Part shown: positions 1 to 7,093 of the stretch, one piece after another
Position numbering within the stretch: position 1 is the stretch's first letter
How the letters are laid out: each line of letters starts with the position of its first letter
NCBI GenBank assembly: GCA_016867035.1
Contig: VGKO01000003.1
Location: 1-45,000, forward strand
Source of the DNA: Candidatus Pacearchaeota archaeon
GTDB taxonomy: Archaea; Nanobdellota; Nanobdellia; Pacearchaeales; GW2011-AR1
Direction: 5' to 3'
Length of the DNA stretch: 45,000 bases
Notes under the pieces: model-generated
What the model was told of the DNA's origin: nothing
Seen by the model: the letters and a program-made list of their open reading frames with translations, nothing else
Database searches by the model: none
Translations under genes and position numbers: made by a program

Positions 1-1
1 C

Positions 2-178
2 GATTATGAAGGGCTTGAGGACCCAAGACTACCCACAATTGCAAGTTTAAGAAAAAGAGATTATAAGCCTGAGACGTTTGCTAAGTTTGCAACAATGCGA
101 GGATTAACAGAAGTGGATAAAGTTATGGCTCAAAAAGATTTGTTTGATGTTTTAGATAGATTGAATAAGGAAGACTAG
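2..178 (+). CDS. gltX: Glutamyl-tRNA synthetase, C-terminal end (partial at window edge)
   Basis: Only the last 58 codons are in the window. The peptide begins DYEGLEDPRLPTIASLRKR, which matches the conserved DDPRLPTLxALRRRG stretch that follows the KMSKS-type loop of archaeal class I GluRS, the enzyme that charges tRNA with glutamate. The reading frame then runs through a helical segment ending DLFDVLDRLNKED and stops at TAG (176-178). In the usual archaeal enzyme a two-domain anticodon-binding beta-barrel of roughly 200 residues would follow, starting near an NRKxID motif. Here there is no such domain, and the next gene lies on the opposite strand. The enzyme therefore looks catalytic-domain only, unless the barrel is encoded elsewhere. 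The family call is fairly safe; the truncation is read directly, but a sequencing frameshift cannot be excluded. Confidence 0.75.
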   Translation, partial: DYEGLEDPRLPTIASLRKRDYKPETFAKFATMRGLTEVDKVMAQKDLFDVLDRLNKED

Positions 179-193
179 ATTTTTATATTTGGT

Positions 194-562
194 TTAAATT
201 AGGAGTGCTTGTTCTTGTTGGCATAAAAGGTATTCCTGAGCCTTAGCATCAGTCAGTGCTAAAGGAACACCGGTTTCAAGAGTATCTACAATCGCATCTA
301 AAGATAAAGGATAATTATTAAACAAAAATCTTGCTGCTGCTTCTCTTTCCGGAGCATTGATTTTTTGGTGAGTTCTTCTAGATTGAAATGCTGTTTTTGC
401 ATAATCTGCTATTGCCCCCGGAACCCAGGTATCTCTTAACTCTATCTTTTGTGATAAACTTAATCTTAATTCAAAATATCTTTCAAGTTCAATAACTGCT
501 AAATCAAATACTAATTGTTGATTACACTTTTCTTCAAATAAATCCCCCTCTTTATCAACCAT
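194..562 (-). CDS. Hypothetical protein downstream of RHH regulator
   Basis: This is a 122-residue protein that I do not recognise. I chose the ATG at 562, giving MVDKEGDLFEEK, over an in-frame TTG five codons upstream, because it starts 1 nt after the stop codon (564-566) of the preceding ribbon-helix-helix gene on the same strand. The sequence looks soluble and mostly helical, with no signal peptide, membrane segment, cysteine motif or obvious nuclease signature. It has a Trp-Val-Pro-Gly turn in the middle and a Gln-rich C-terminus. The tight spacing makes a two-gene operon likely, so it may act with the RHH protein as partner, effector or toxin. That role rests on context only. No separate promoter was seen in front of it. 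Confidence 0.6.
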   Translation of the reverse strand: MVDKEGDLFEEKCNQQLVFDLAVIELERYFELRLSLSQKIELRDTWVPGAIADYAKTAFQSRRTHQKINAPEREAAARFLFNNYPLSLDAIVDTLETGVPLALTDAKAQEYLLCQQEQALLI

Positions 563-563
563 A

Positions 564-878
564 CTATTTAGCAACAAGATTACTTCGCATCTTGTTTATG
601 TTACCTTGGATGTTTTGTTGGACTGAAGGCTGGGAAGGCTTTTTCTTGATTATTGTTTCCGGGTGCTCTAAAAGCTCTTTTCTTTTCTTTGCTTTTTCAA
701 TATCTCTCAAAATTCTTCCAGCCAGAGCCGGACTTCTTACACAGATATTAAGTATATTTAGAGCTTTGTTAATTAGAGAATCTGCGCTCTCTTCTTTATG
801 TTCTTTTAAGTGTTCTATTCTTTCTCTAGTCTTTTCAGATATTTTTATTGTTGTCGTCTTTATTTCTTGTTTTGTCAT
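564..878 (-). CDS. Ribbon-helix-helix (CopG/Arc-like) DNA-binding protein
   Basis: This is a 104-residue protein starting MTKQEIKTTTIKISEKTR. The first 40 residues match the ribbon-helix-helix pattern: a short alternating beta strand (TTTIKIS), then helix (ERIEHLKEH), turn and helix (SADSLINKALNIL). Such proteins dimerise and bind operators; many are antitoxins or autoregulators. The second half is basic (KKRKELL, IIKKKPSQ) and may contact nucleic acid or a partner. I chose the ATG at 878 because a TATA box (900-907) lies 22-29 nt upstream, the spacing of a leaderless archaeal message; the frame stays open for another 29 codons upstream, which are AT-rich and not protein-like. It forms a likely operon with the unknown gene that follows. 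Confidence 0.72.
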   Translation of the reverse strand: MTKQEIKTTTIKISEKTRERIEHLKEHKEESADSLINKALNILNICVRSPALAGRILRDIEKAKKRKELLEHPETIIKKKPSQPSVQQNIQGNINKMRSNLVAK

Positions 879-899
879 GTTTGGTTTACATGGGTTTAA

Positions 900-907
900 T
901 ATATAAA
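900..907 (-). promoter_or_regulatory. TATA box of the RHH operon
   Basis: On the minus strand the sequence reads TTTATATA, 22-29 nt before the ATG at 878. This is the normal archaeal distance for a leaderless transcript and supports the chosen start. Confidence 0.55.
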
Positions 908-1009
908 CTTTATGTTTTTGTATTAACTTTGGAGTTATGACAGTATAGAAAAGCTTATAAAGCAATTTAAGCTATTTATTTTAAGTAAATTTTACACCTC
1001 TTTAAAAGA

Positions 1010-1981
1010 ATGAAAGCCAATAAAATATTGGGTTCGTTTGTAGCAATCTTAGTTGCTTTATTTGCAATTAATTTGGCTGTTGCAGGAACATTGAACGTAA
1101 ATGTTCAAGATACTGCTTTAAACGACATCGAATTAGGAACTAGCTCAACAACTGTTGTAGCAGGATATCCTAGTGAAACCATTCCAGTAGTAATTAAGTT
1201 CTTAGCAAAAGAAGATTTGAAAGACTTAAAACTTAAGGTTTGGATTGACGGCTATAAGAATGATATAAGTGCAACTACAGCAAGATTTAATGTTGTTAAT
1301 GGAAGCACCTACATCAAGAGATTGTCTTTAACATTACCAAATGTTAATGATATGGACGATCTTGACGAAAAACTTACATTATATGTAAGAATAGCTGACA
1401 AAAACGATGAAGTTGAAACAAGCTATAAGATTAATATGCAAAGAGAATCTTATTCTCATGAGGTACTAGCTGTAGAAGCTCCATCAAAAGCTGCTGCTGG
1501 CGAAGTTATTGCTTTAGACGTTGTTCTAAAGAATATCGGTACTTATGAATTAGAAGATTCTTTTGTTACTGCAACAATCCCTGAACTAGGAGTTCAAAGA
1601 AGAGTATACTTCGGAGACTTAGCTAGCAGAGACAATTGTAGTGATAATTGCGACTCAGAAGATGCAAGAGAAAGAAGAATATTCATGGTTATACCATCTG
1701 ATGCAAAATCAGGTGACTATACATTAGAAGTTAAAGCTTCTAACTATGACTCTTCTGCAACAGTAAGAAAAGTTATCTCAATAACTGGTTCTGCTGCTGC
1801 CAACAACTCTAGCACTATAGATACAGGTAAAGACAAAGACAACAAGATACCAACATCAGTCATTGTATTGACAGTTGTATTAGTAATTGTATTTGTAGTT
1901 TTACTTATTGTGCTTATAGTATTGCTTACAAAGAAACCTTCTGAAAAATCTGAAGACTTCGGAGAAACAAGCTACTATTAA
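1010..1981 (+). CDS. Secreted/surface protein with C-terminal membrane anchor (COG1361/CARDB-like)
   Basis: This is a 323-residue protein with a signal peptide (residues 1-26, basic start, hydrophobic core, AVAG cleavage region). A long beta-rich extracellular region follows, and a transmembrane segment at about residues 284-307 ends in KK before a short cytoplasmic tail. The ectodomain appears to hold two Ig-like modules; phrases such as AGEVIALDVVLKNIGTYELE are typical of CARDB or NEW3 repeats in archaeal COG1361 surface proteins. A small Cys pair region (NCSDNCDS) lies near residue 210 and could bind metal or form a disulfide. A likely TATA box (about 951-960) lies some 55 nt upstream. A T-rich tract follows the stop, so it is probably monocistronic. 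The specific role is unknown; structural cell-surface or adhesion functions are plausible. A related-looking surface protein occurs at 39961. Confidence 0.7.
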   Translation: MKANKILGSFVAILVALFAINLAVAGTLNVNVQDTALNDIELGTSSTTVVAGYPSETIPVVIKFLAKEDLKDLKLKVWIDGYKNDISATTARFNVVNGSTYIKRLSLTLPNVNDMDDLDEKLTLYVRIADKNDEVETSYKINMQRESYSHEVLAVEAPSKAAAGEVIALDVVLKNIGTYELEDSFVTATIPELGVQRRVYFGDLASRDNCSDNCDSEDARERRIFMVIPSDAKSGDYTLEVKASNYDSSATVRKVISITGSAAANNSSTIDTGKDKDNKIPTSVIVLTVVLVIVFVVLLIVLIVLLTKKPSEKSEDFGETSYY

Positions 1982-1983
1982 TT

Positions 1984-2007
1984 CCTTTTCTTTTTTTTAT
2001 TTTTTTT
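1984..2007 (+). terminator. T-rich archaeal terminator
   Basis: A run of T residues with only a few interruptions directly follows the stop codon of the surface-protein gene. Archaeal RNA polymerase terminates at oligo-T tracts without needing a hairpin. Confidence 0.5.
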
Positions 2008-2071
2008 AAATTAGCTTGAATCAATGAAGAAGTTTTATTTTTATTAAATTTAAATTAAAACAAAAATACCT

Positions 2072-2341
2072 ATGATAAAACAATTATCAAGATTAATTTA
2101 CCTTGGAATATTAACAATTATAACTGGGTGTTCTCAACAAAATTATCCAAGAGCCACAGGGGAATTAGTTGATTTCGGGGATTTTCCTAGCCCAAGAACA
2201 AGCTTATTCGATAACTTTGACCCCCTATATAGAAAACAAGAGTTTATACCCCAACCAAATGGTCAAGGTCAAATATGTTTTATCAAACAAGAATCAAGCA
2301 ATACTTATTTTAATGTTTCTCTTCTACCTGAAGAACAATAA
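2072..2341 (+). CDS. Small putative lipoprotein
   Basis: This 89-residue protein starts MIKQLSRLIYLGILTIITGC. The basic N-terminus, hydrophobic core and ITGC lipobox (Cys20) suggest export and lipid attachment at the cysteine. The mature part is about 70 residues, rich in Pro, Asp and aromatic residues, with no recognisable domain. A TATA-like AAATTTAAATT (about 2046-2056) lies some 20 nt before the ATG. The gene converges with the SMC gene, only 8 nt separating the two stop codons. The export call is reasonable from sequence; function is unknown. Confidence 0.6.
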   Translation: MIKQLSRLIYLGILTIITGCSQQNYPRATGELVDFGDFPSPRTSLFDNFDPLYRKQEFIPQPNGQGQICFIKQESSNTYFNVSLLPEEQ

Positions 2342-2349
2342 TTTTTGAA

Positions 2350-5211
2350 TTAAACCTCCAAGCTAACTACTTTGCTAATTTTTTCTTGCATGCTAACTCC
2401 ATAAATAACAGGACTTTCGGTTATGAGCGAGTCGTTGTGAGTTATTATGATATATTGTCCTTTGTTCATGTAGCGTTTGAGTAGAGCCGCAAGTCTTTCG
2501 CTATTTCTTCTATCTAAAGCAGCATCTATTTCATCAAAAATATAAAAGGGATAGGGTTTGTATTCTTGAATTGCAAAAATTAAGGATAAGGAGATTAAAC
2601 TTTGTTCTCCTCCTGATAAAGAATGAGTATCAAAATACTTTCCTTTTCCAACCTTAATGAGCATTTCTACTCCTGCTTTAAAGATATCTTCTTTATCTAC
2701 AGGCTCAAGAGTTGCTGTTCCTTTTGTGCTTAGTTGTGAGAAGTTTCTTGAGAATAATTTGTTTAATTCTTCTAGAGTTTGTAAAAATACCTTTTTCTTC
2801 TTTTTATCAATATCCTCAATTACCTTTAGTATCTCGAGTTTTTCTTCTTGTATTTTATTTACTTTTTCTTGAACTTTATCATACTCAATTTTAACATTTT
2901 CATAGACTTCTAGGGCCTTGAGGTTAACAGTACCTATTCTTGCAATAGTATTTTGTAATTCTTCTATTCTTTTTCTTAATTCATCGATACTTGCGCGCAT
3001 TACTCGCGTTTCACCATAACTTTTAGCTTCTAACTCAAAGGTTTCACGCTGAGCATTTAACTGAGCTCGCTCAATTTTTGAATTATTAATTCTTTCTTCA
3101 GCCGCATGCTTATCATTTTGTTTATGCATTAAATCTCTTTCGAAAAAATGCACTCTCTCTTGTAGTTTGTTTTTCTCTTCTAAAGCTTTGCGGTACTTGT
3201 CTTTTAATAATTGATCTTGGTCGGATTTTTCTTCTAGCAAGGTTTGTTTTTCTTCTACAAGTTTAGAGACTTCTTCTAAAGACTGACTTATTTCTTCAAA
3301 CTCCCTTGCTATTTCCTTAAGAATATTTTTATTTCTTTCAACTCCTCTTTGCTTTAGTGTAACTTCTGTTCCAACGTGAGATTCTTCATGCCTTTGTAAT
3401 TCTTGTACCTCAAGTCTTAGATTATCATAATTTGTTTCACTTGTTTTCAAACTAGAAACTTCATCTTCCATTTTATCTTTCTTTTTTTCTAAATCTTGAG
3501 CTTCTTTTTGTAAAATCTTTAGTTCTTCTGTGAATTTTCTCAAAAGCTCTTTTTTCTCGTTAATTAAATCCAATCTCAATAAGTCTTGGCTTCTTTGTTT
3601 AATTTCATTTTCTATTTTAAATATTATTTCAGACTGTCTTTCGTTTAATTCATGAAGTTGTTTAATGCTTTTTTCGGAACTTGAGATTTTATTCTCGCTA
3701 TCTTCAACTAGCTTCTTGGCCCCTGTAATAACATGGTTAATGTGGTCTTGGGTTATTTTTGTTTTACATAAAGGGCAGATATCAAGTTGAGATACCTGAC
3801 TCTGAATTTTCTTTTGATTTTCAATTTCTTTCTCACAAATAGCAATTGTTTTTTCACAATCGTTGCGTTTTTTTGTGTTTTCCGTTAATTCTAATCTAGA
3901 CTTTTCAAGGTTTGTTTTTAAAATTACTATTTTTTCTTTATGAACTTCTGCAGAATCTTTAATAGATATTTCAGATTCCATTTGTTGAATCTTACCATAG
4001 GTATTTTCATAATCATTCTTGATTCTTTGTATCTGCTTTTGTTTTTCATCTATCCTTGAAACTAAATAGCCTAATTGAGATTTTAAGATATAGAGCTTGC
4101 GCCTTTGCTCATCCATTTGGTCGAGTTGTTGCTTCTTCAGATCAAGGTCTTTTTTAACACTCTTGCCTTTGGATTTTGATAATTCTAGTATTTCATGTTC
4201 TGCTGTTTGAATCATTATACCCAACTCGGATTTTCTCTTTTCCATTTCACTAATTTTATTTTCAAAATCGTTTTTCTTAAAATTTAATCCGGCAAGGTCT
4301 GCCCGCAAATCTGCTATCTCGCGATTAATTTGATCTTGTTCTAAACCCGAACTCTTCTGAACATTAGAGGATATATCATTTATCTTTTGATTTAAAATAG
4401 CAATTTCTTGCTCTGTTTTTTCTATAACTTCGCGGATTTTTCTGATAGAGTTTTCTTCTCTCTCTATGCTCTTATTAATTTCTTCAAGTGCTTCATTTTT
4501 TTCAGATAATTGCTTATTAGCAATAGAGGCTTTACAGACAACAACTTCTTCTTGAAGTTTTTTGAATTGAAGTGCTTGGCGACGCTCATCCTCTAGGTTT
4601 TTAAGATAGGCTGTTCTTTCTCGCAGGATTGCATTAGCTTCTTTTAGCCTTTCATCGGTTTTCTCTAGTTCAGCTAAAGACTTCTGTTTTCTCATTTCAT
4701 AAACCCCTATACCTGCAACTTCCTCAATAACCTCACGTCTTTGGTCTGGCGGCATTTTAACAAAACTATCTATTTCCCCCTGTAAAACAATATTAAATCC
4801 ATTAGGATCAATTCCTGCTTGAACTAATAACTCTAGAATTTCCTGGCGAGTTTTAACTTCATCATTAATTTTGTATACTCCTTGGCCGTTTTTTCTGAGA
4901 ACTCTTTCAATTACAACTTCCTCGTTGCTTAAAGAAAAACCCTTATCAGTATTATCAAATACTAGTTTGACCATTGCTTCATGAGCTGGCTTGTATTTCT
5001 CTGTTCCTGCAAATATTAAATTAGATAACTTTTTTGCACGCATGCTTTTAGAGCCAAGTCTTCCAAGCACAAAGCAGATTGCATCAGTAACATTGGACTT
5101 TCCAGAACCATTTGGGCCCACAATTACATTCATTGTATTCTTGAAAGGAATTCGCGTTTCACGAGCAAAACTCTTGAAACCATGTATCACCAACTCTTTT
5201 ATGAAGGGCAT
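2350..5211 (-). CDS. smc: SMC-family ATPase with a central Rad50-like zinc hook
   Basis: This is a 953-residue chromosome-organisation ATPase. Head motifs are SMC-type: Walker A GPNGSGKS at residues 32-39, then VTDAICFVLGRLGSKSMRAK, the QGEIDSFVKMPPDQRREVIEEVAG stretch typical of SMC, signature LSGGEQ from residue 865, and Walker B FYIFDEIDAALD with Asp893-Glu894. Two long coiled coils join the heads (about 165-460 and 510-800). The centre has no SMC hinge domain. It carries C479-P-L-C482 within LDICPLCKTKI, the CxxC zinc hook that dimerises Rad50. Length is below the roughly 1150-1200 residues of normal SMC, consistent with loss of the hinge. A TATA box (5231-5241) sits 20-30 nt before the ATG, so the message is probably leaderless. 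No scpA/scpB kleisin gene adjoins it. The ATPase call is very safe; the in vivo role, SMC-like loop organisation or Rad50-like repair, is open. Confidence 0.93.
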   Translation of the reverse strand: MPFIKELVIHGFKSFARETRIPFKNTMNVIVGPNGSGKSNVTDAICFVLGRLGSKSMRAKKLSNLIFAGTEKYKPAHEAMVKLVFDNTDKGFSLSNEEVVIERVLRKNGQGVYKINDEVKTRQEILELLVQAGIDPNGFNIVLQGEIDSFVKMPPDQRREVIEEVAGIGVYEMRKQKSLAELEKTDERLKEANAILRERTAYLKNLEDERRQALQFKKLQEEVVVCKASIANKQLSEKNEALEEINKSIEREENSIRKIREVIEKTEQEIAILNQKINDISSNVQKSSGLEQDQINREIADLRADLAGLNFKKNDFENKISEMEKRKSELGIMIQTAEHEILELSKSKGKSVKKDLDLKKQQLDQMDEQRRKLYILKSQLGYLVSRIDEKQKQIQRIKNDYENTYGKIQQMESEISIKDSAEVHKEKIVILKTNLEKSRLELTENTKKRNDCEKTIAICEKEIENQKKIQSQVSQLDICPLCKTKITQDHINHVITGAKKLVEDSENKISSSEKSIKQLHELNERQSEIIFKIENEIKQRSQDLLRLDLINEKKELLRKFTEELKILQKEAQDLEKKKDKMEDEVSSLKTSETNYDNLRLEVQELQRHEESHVGTEVTLKQRGVERNKNILKEIAREFEEISQSLEEVSKLVEEKQTLLEEKSDQDQLLKDKYRKALEEKNKLQERVHFFERDLMHKQNDKHAAEERINNSKIERAQLNAQRETFELEAKSYGETRVMRASIDELRKRIEELQNTIARIGTVNLKALEVYENVKIEYDKVQEKVNKIQEEKLEILKVIEDIDKKKKKVFLQTLEELNKLFSRNFSQLSTKGTATLEPVDKEDIFKAGVEMLIKVGKGKYFDTHSLSGGEQSLISLSLIFAIQEYKPYPFYIFDEIDAALDRRNSERLAALLKRYMNKGQYIIITHNDSLITESPVIYGVSMQEKISKVVSLEV

Positions 5212-5230
5212 AACAACCTAAGAGAAAGAG

Positions 5231-5241
5231 GATATTTAAAG
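5231..5241 (-). promoter_or_regulatory. TATA box of the SMC gene
   Basis: The minus strand reads CTTTAAATATC, 20-30 nt before the ATG at 5211. The same CTTTAAATA form recurs before the gene at 5970 (about 5992-6002), giving a local promoter consensus. Confidence 0.6.
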
Positions 5242-5307
5242 ATTATTAAGAAACATAACGCTCTATTACTTTAAGATAAGCCTGGTTTAAACCAGCTATA
5301 TCAAAAA

Positions 5308-5970
5308 TTACCACGCGCTTAAAACCTGCTTTTTTACAAACTCGAGATCTTTTTCTAGTAATTCTGGGAGGAGTATTTTTTCAAATCCAAAAATACCGCG
5401 ACTTATTGTTCCAAGCCCTATTGTATAATTTGTTTTGGCTTTAATTCCAAGCAAGTTTTTCCTTATTCTTTTATTAACAATACCTAGAGAAAGACTTGAA
5501 TAATACATGGGACTTTTCTCGGTTTTAATTGGATAGTCTAAACCCAGCCATCCCATTAATTTGAATTTAAAGGGATATTGTGCAGTCATTATTCTTGAAC
5601 TATTTTTTTTCATGAAATTAGAGATTAATCGTTTGTTTTTGTTGAATTTAAATAAATTTTTAAAGAAAAGCACTGGCTTTAGTAAGGGTAGTTCTAAATC
5701 CATTAAAAAAGTTCCCTTGAACCTTGAGAGTTCCTTAAATAAAACCTCGAGCTCATTTGTATCTGAAAAACCGGAAATCCAATAAGAATTTTTTAGTTTG
5801 GGCCAATAACAGCACTCTATTTTTTTATTTATTTTAATAACTTGTTTCTGAAATTTGTGAAATTCTGCTAAAGATTTCGTACCAATAAATACTCGCGATT
5901 TGAAATCTAATAGTTTAAGCTTACCCAAACTCCCTTTTTCTGGAAACTCGGCATAAAAATCAATCCTCAT
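5308..5970 (-). CDS. Hypothetical protein upstream of SMC
   Basis: This 220-residue soluble protein is not recognised. It starts MRIDFYAEFPEKGSLGKLK. The alternating pattern of strands and helices (RVFIGTKSLAEFHKF, then TFLMDLELPLL) resembles a TIM-barrel-like fold with acidic residues at strand ends, but no catalytic family could be named. It has one Cys pair (ECCYW) and an aromatic-rich centre. A CTTTAAATAGG TATA box about 25 nt upstream supports the ATG at 5970 and leaderless expression. It reads in the same direction as smc, 96 nt upstream of it, but smc has its own TATA box, so co-transcription is possible rather than certain. Confidence 0.65.
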   Translation of the reverse strand: MRIDFYAEFPEKGSLGKLKLLDFKSRVFIGTKSLAEFHKFQKQVIKINKKIECCYWPKLKNSYWISGFSDTNELEVLFKELSRFKGTFLMDLELPLLKPVLFFKNLFKFNKNKRLISNFMKKNSSRIMTAQYPFKFKLMGWLGLDYPIKTEKSPMYYSSLSLGIVNKRIRKNLLGIKAKTNYTIGLGTISRGIFGFEKILLPELLEKDLEFVKKQVLSAW

Positions 5971-6072
5971 AATTAAAAAAAGCCAAGCACCTATTTAAAG
6001 ATTATTAAGGCTATTAGGTTTATTTTTTTTAATGACATAAATACTTAAATAGCTATTATGGCTTGTTAATTT

Positions 6073-6327
6073 ATGTTTGGAAGAAAAAGCCTTTATGAAG
6101 AAGTTGGAAGCTCCCCACAAAGTTATGCTCCTTTAGCAGGACTTATGGCTGAATTAAAACCCATCATGGGAAATACTAGAGGGATATTCGAAGTATTTAG
6201 GAAAAGGTTTCAACAATTTGATACTAAAAGTTTAGAAAGATTTATTGCAAGATATGATGGGCAAGTTAATGTTCCAGAAGCAGTATATATGCTTCAAGCA
6301 GCTAAAGAAGTTTATGCAAAAAGATAA
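6073..6327 (+). CDS. Small hypothetical protein
   Basis: This 84-residue protein starts MFGRKSLYEEVGSSPQSY. It is soluble and helical, without cysteines or membrane segments, and ends in a helix AVYMLQAAKEVYAKR. A TATA-like ACTTAAATAGC lies about 20-30 nt before the ATG, supporting a real, leaderless gene. It converges with RNase HII, with 8 nt between the stop codons. No family recognised. Confidence 0.55.
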   Translation: MFGRKSLYEEVGSSPQSYAPLAGLMAELKPIMGNTRGIFEVFRKRFQQFDTKSLERFIARYDGQVNVPEAVYMLQAAKEVYAKR

Positions 6328-6335
6328 AGAATATC

Positions 6336-7043
6336 CTAGAGTGTAGTTTGCTTATGTTTTACTTGCTCTTTAACTTGCTTGGCAAGTTTAGCTTCTCGGA
6401 AGGTTGCCCAGCTCTCTCGGAAAAAGCCCTTTAACTTGGGATTATCAACATATTTTTTCAGAAACTCTATTGTTGTTGGGTCGCTTGGATAACCGCTTCC
6501 AAAATCTTCGCCCACTATAGATTTTATTTTTTCTATCTCTGCATCTCTTGTAACCTTTGCTAAAATACTTGCGGCTGAAACAACAGGATAATTAAAATCA
6601 GCCTTATGCTCGCAAATAATTTTTGATGCAAGCTTTTTTTCATTAACATACTCAAGTAATTGTCTTTTCCAACCCTCTGTATTGATTGAAGGACAGTCCA
6701 AGATTATTTTTAATCCTGCTTTCTGAGCTATTGAAAGATTTTCAGTTAATTCATTAATTATACTTGCAGCAGCAAGGGCTTCAACTTGATTTAAATTCAA
6801 GCCTTGCCCGAAACCTGTATCGATTTCCTTGGGGGTTATTATCTTGAACTTAAAGTCTTTTGTTATTTTTTTTATTTCTTCAAGTATTCTTTCGCGTTGT
6901 TGTGGCGATAGAAGTTTGGAATCTTTGGCTCCTGCTAGCTTTAAATCATGCTGTTTTTCTGCAGGAATTAATACTCCTGCAAGCAACATTGGACCCATAA
7001 CAGGACCCCGGCCTGCATCGTCAATACCTATTAGGTATTCCAT
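6336..7043 (-). CDS. rnhB: Ribonuclease HII
   Basis: This 235-residue enzyme cleaves RNA in RNA-DNA hybrids and removes misincorporated ribonucleotides. It opens MEYLIGIDDAGRGPVMGPM, the RNase HII signature, continues with the archaeal LLSPQQRERI helix, the metal-ligand Asp of ILDCPSIN, and HKADFNYPVVSAASILAKVTRD. The four-carboxylate site is present, but the second residue is Asp9 where the family normally has Glu (DEAGRGP). The last 20 residues are a basic tail (KQVKEQVKHKQTTL). It shares one TATA box with the divergent gene at 7094. Identification is safe; whether the Glu-to-Asp change alters activity is unknown. Confidence 0.93.
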   Translation of the reverse strand: MEYLIGIDDAGRGPVMGPMLLAGVLIPAEKQHDLKLAGAKDSKLLSPQQRERILEEIKKITKDFKFKIITPKEIDTGFGQGLNLNQVEALAAASIINELTENLSIAQKAGLKIILDCPSINTEGWKRQLLEYVNEKKLASKIICEHKADFNYPVVSAASILAKVTRDAEIEKIKSIVGEDFGSGYPSDPTTIEFLKKYVDNPKLKGFFRESWATFREAKLAKQVKEQVKHKQTTL

Positions 7044-7063
7044 AATTTTTGTTAGAGAATAAT

Positions 7064-7075
7064 CTTTATATATCT
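7064..7075. promoter_or_regulatory. Single near-palindromic TATA element between two divergent genes
   Basis: The sequence CTTTATATATCT reads as a TATA box on both strands. Its centre (about 7069) is 24-25 nt from the ATG at 7094 on the plus strand and about 26 nt from the ATG at 7043 on the minus strand. Both distances fit leaderless transcription, so one element appears to serve rnhB and the membrane regulator. Confidence 0.6.
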
Positions 7076-7093
7076 TTTACTCTTCTAGTTTAT

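Noticed and set aside
592-906. Hydrophobic plus-strand frame opposite the RHH gene
   Set aside because: It is the mirror of a Lys/Glu-rich coding sequence; no TATA box or Shine-Dalgarno suits it and the RHH gene is well supported.
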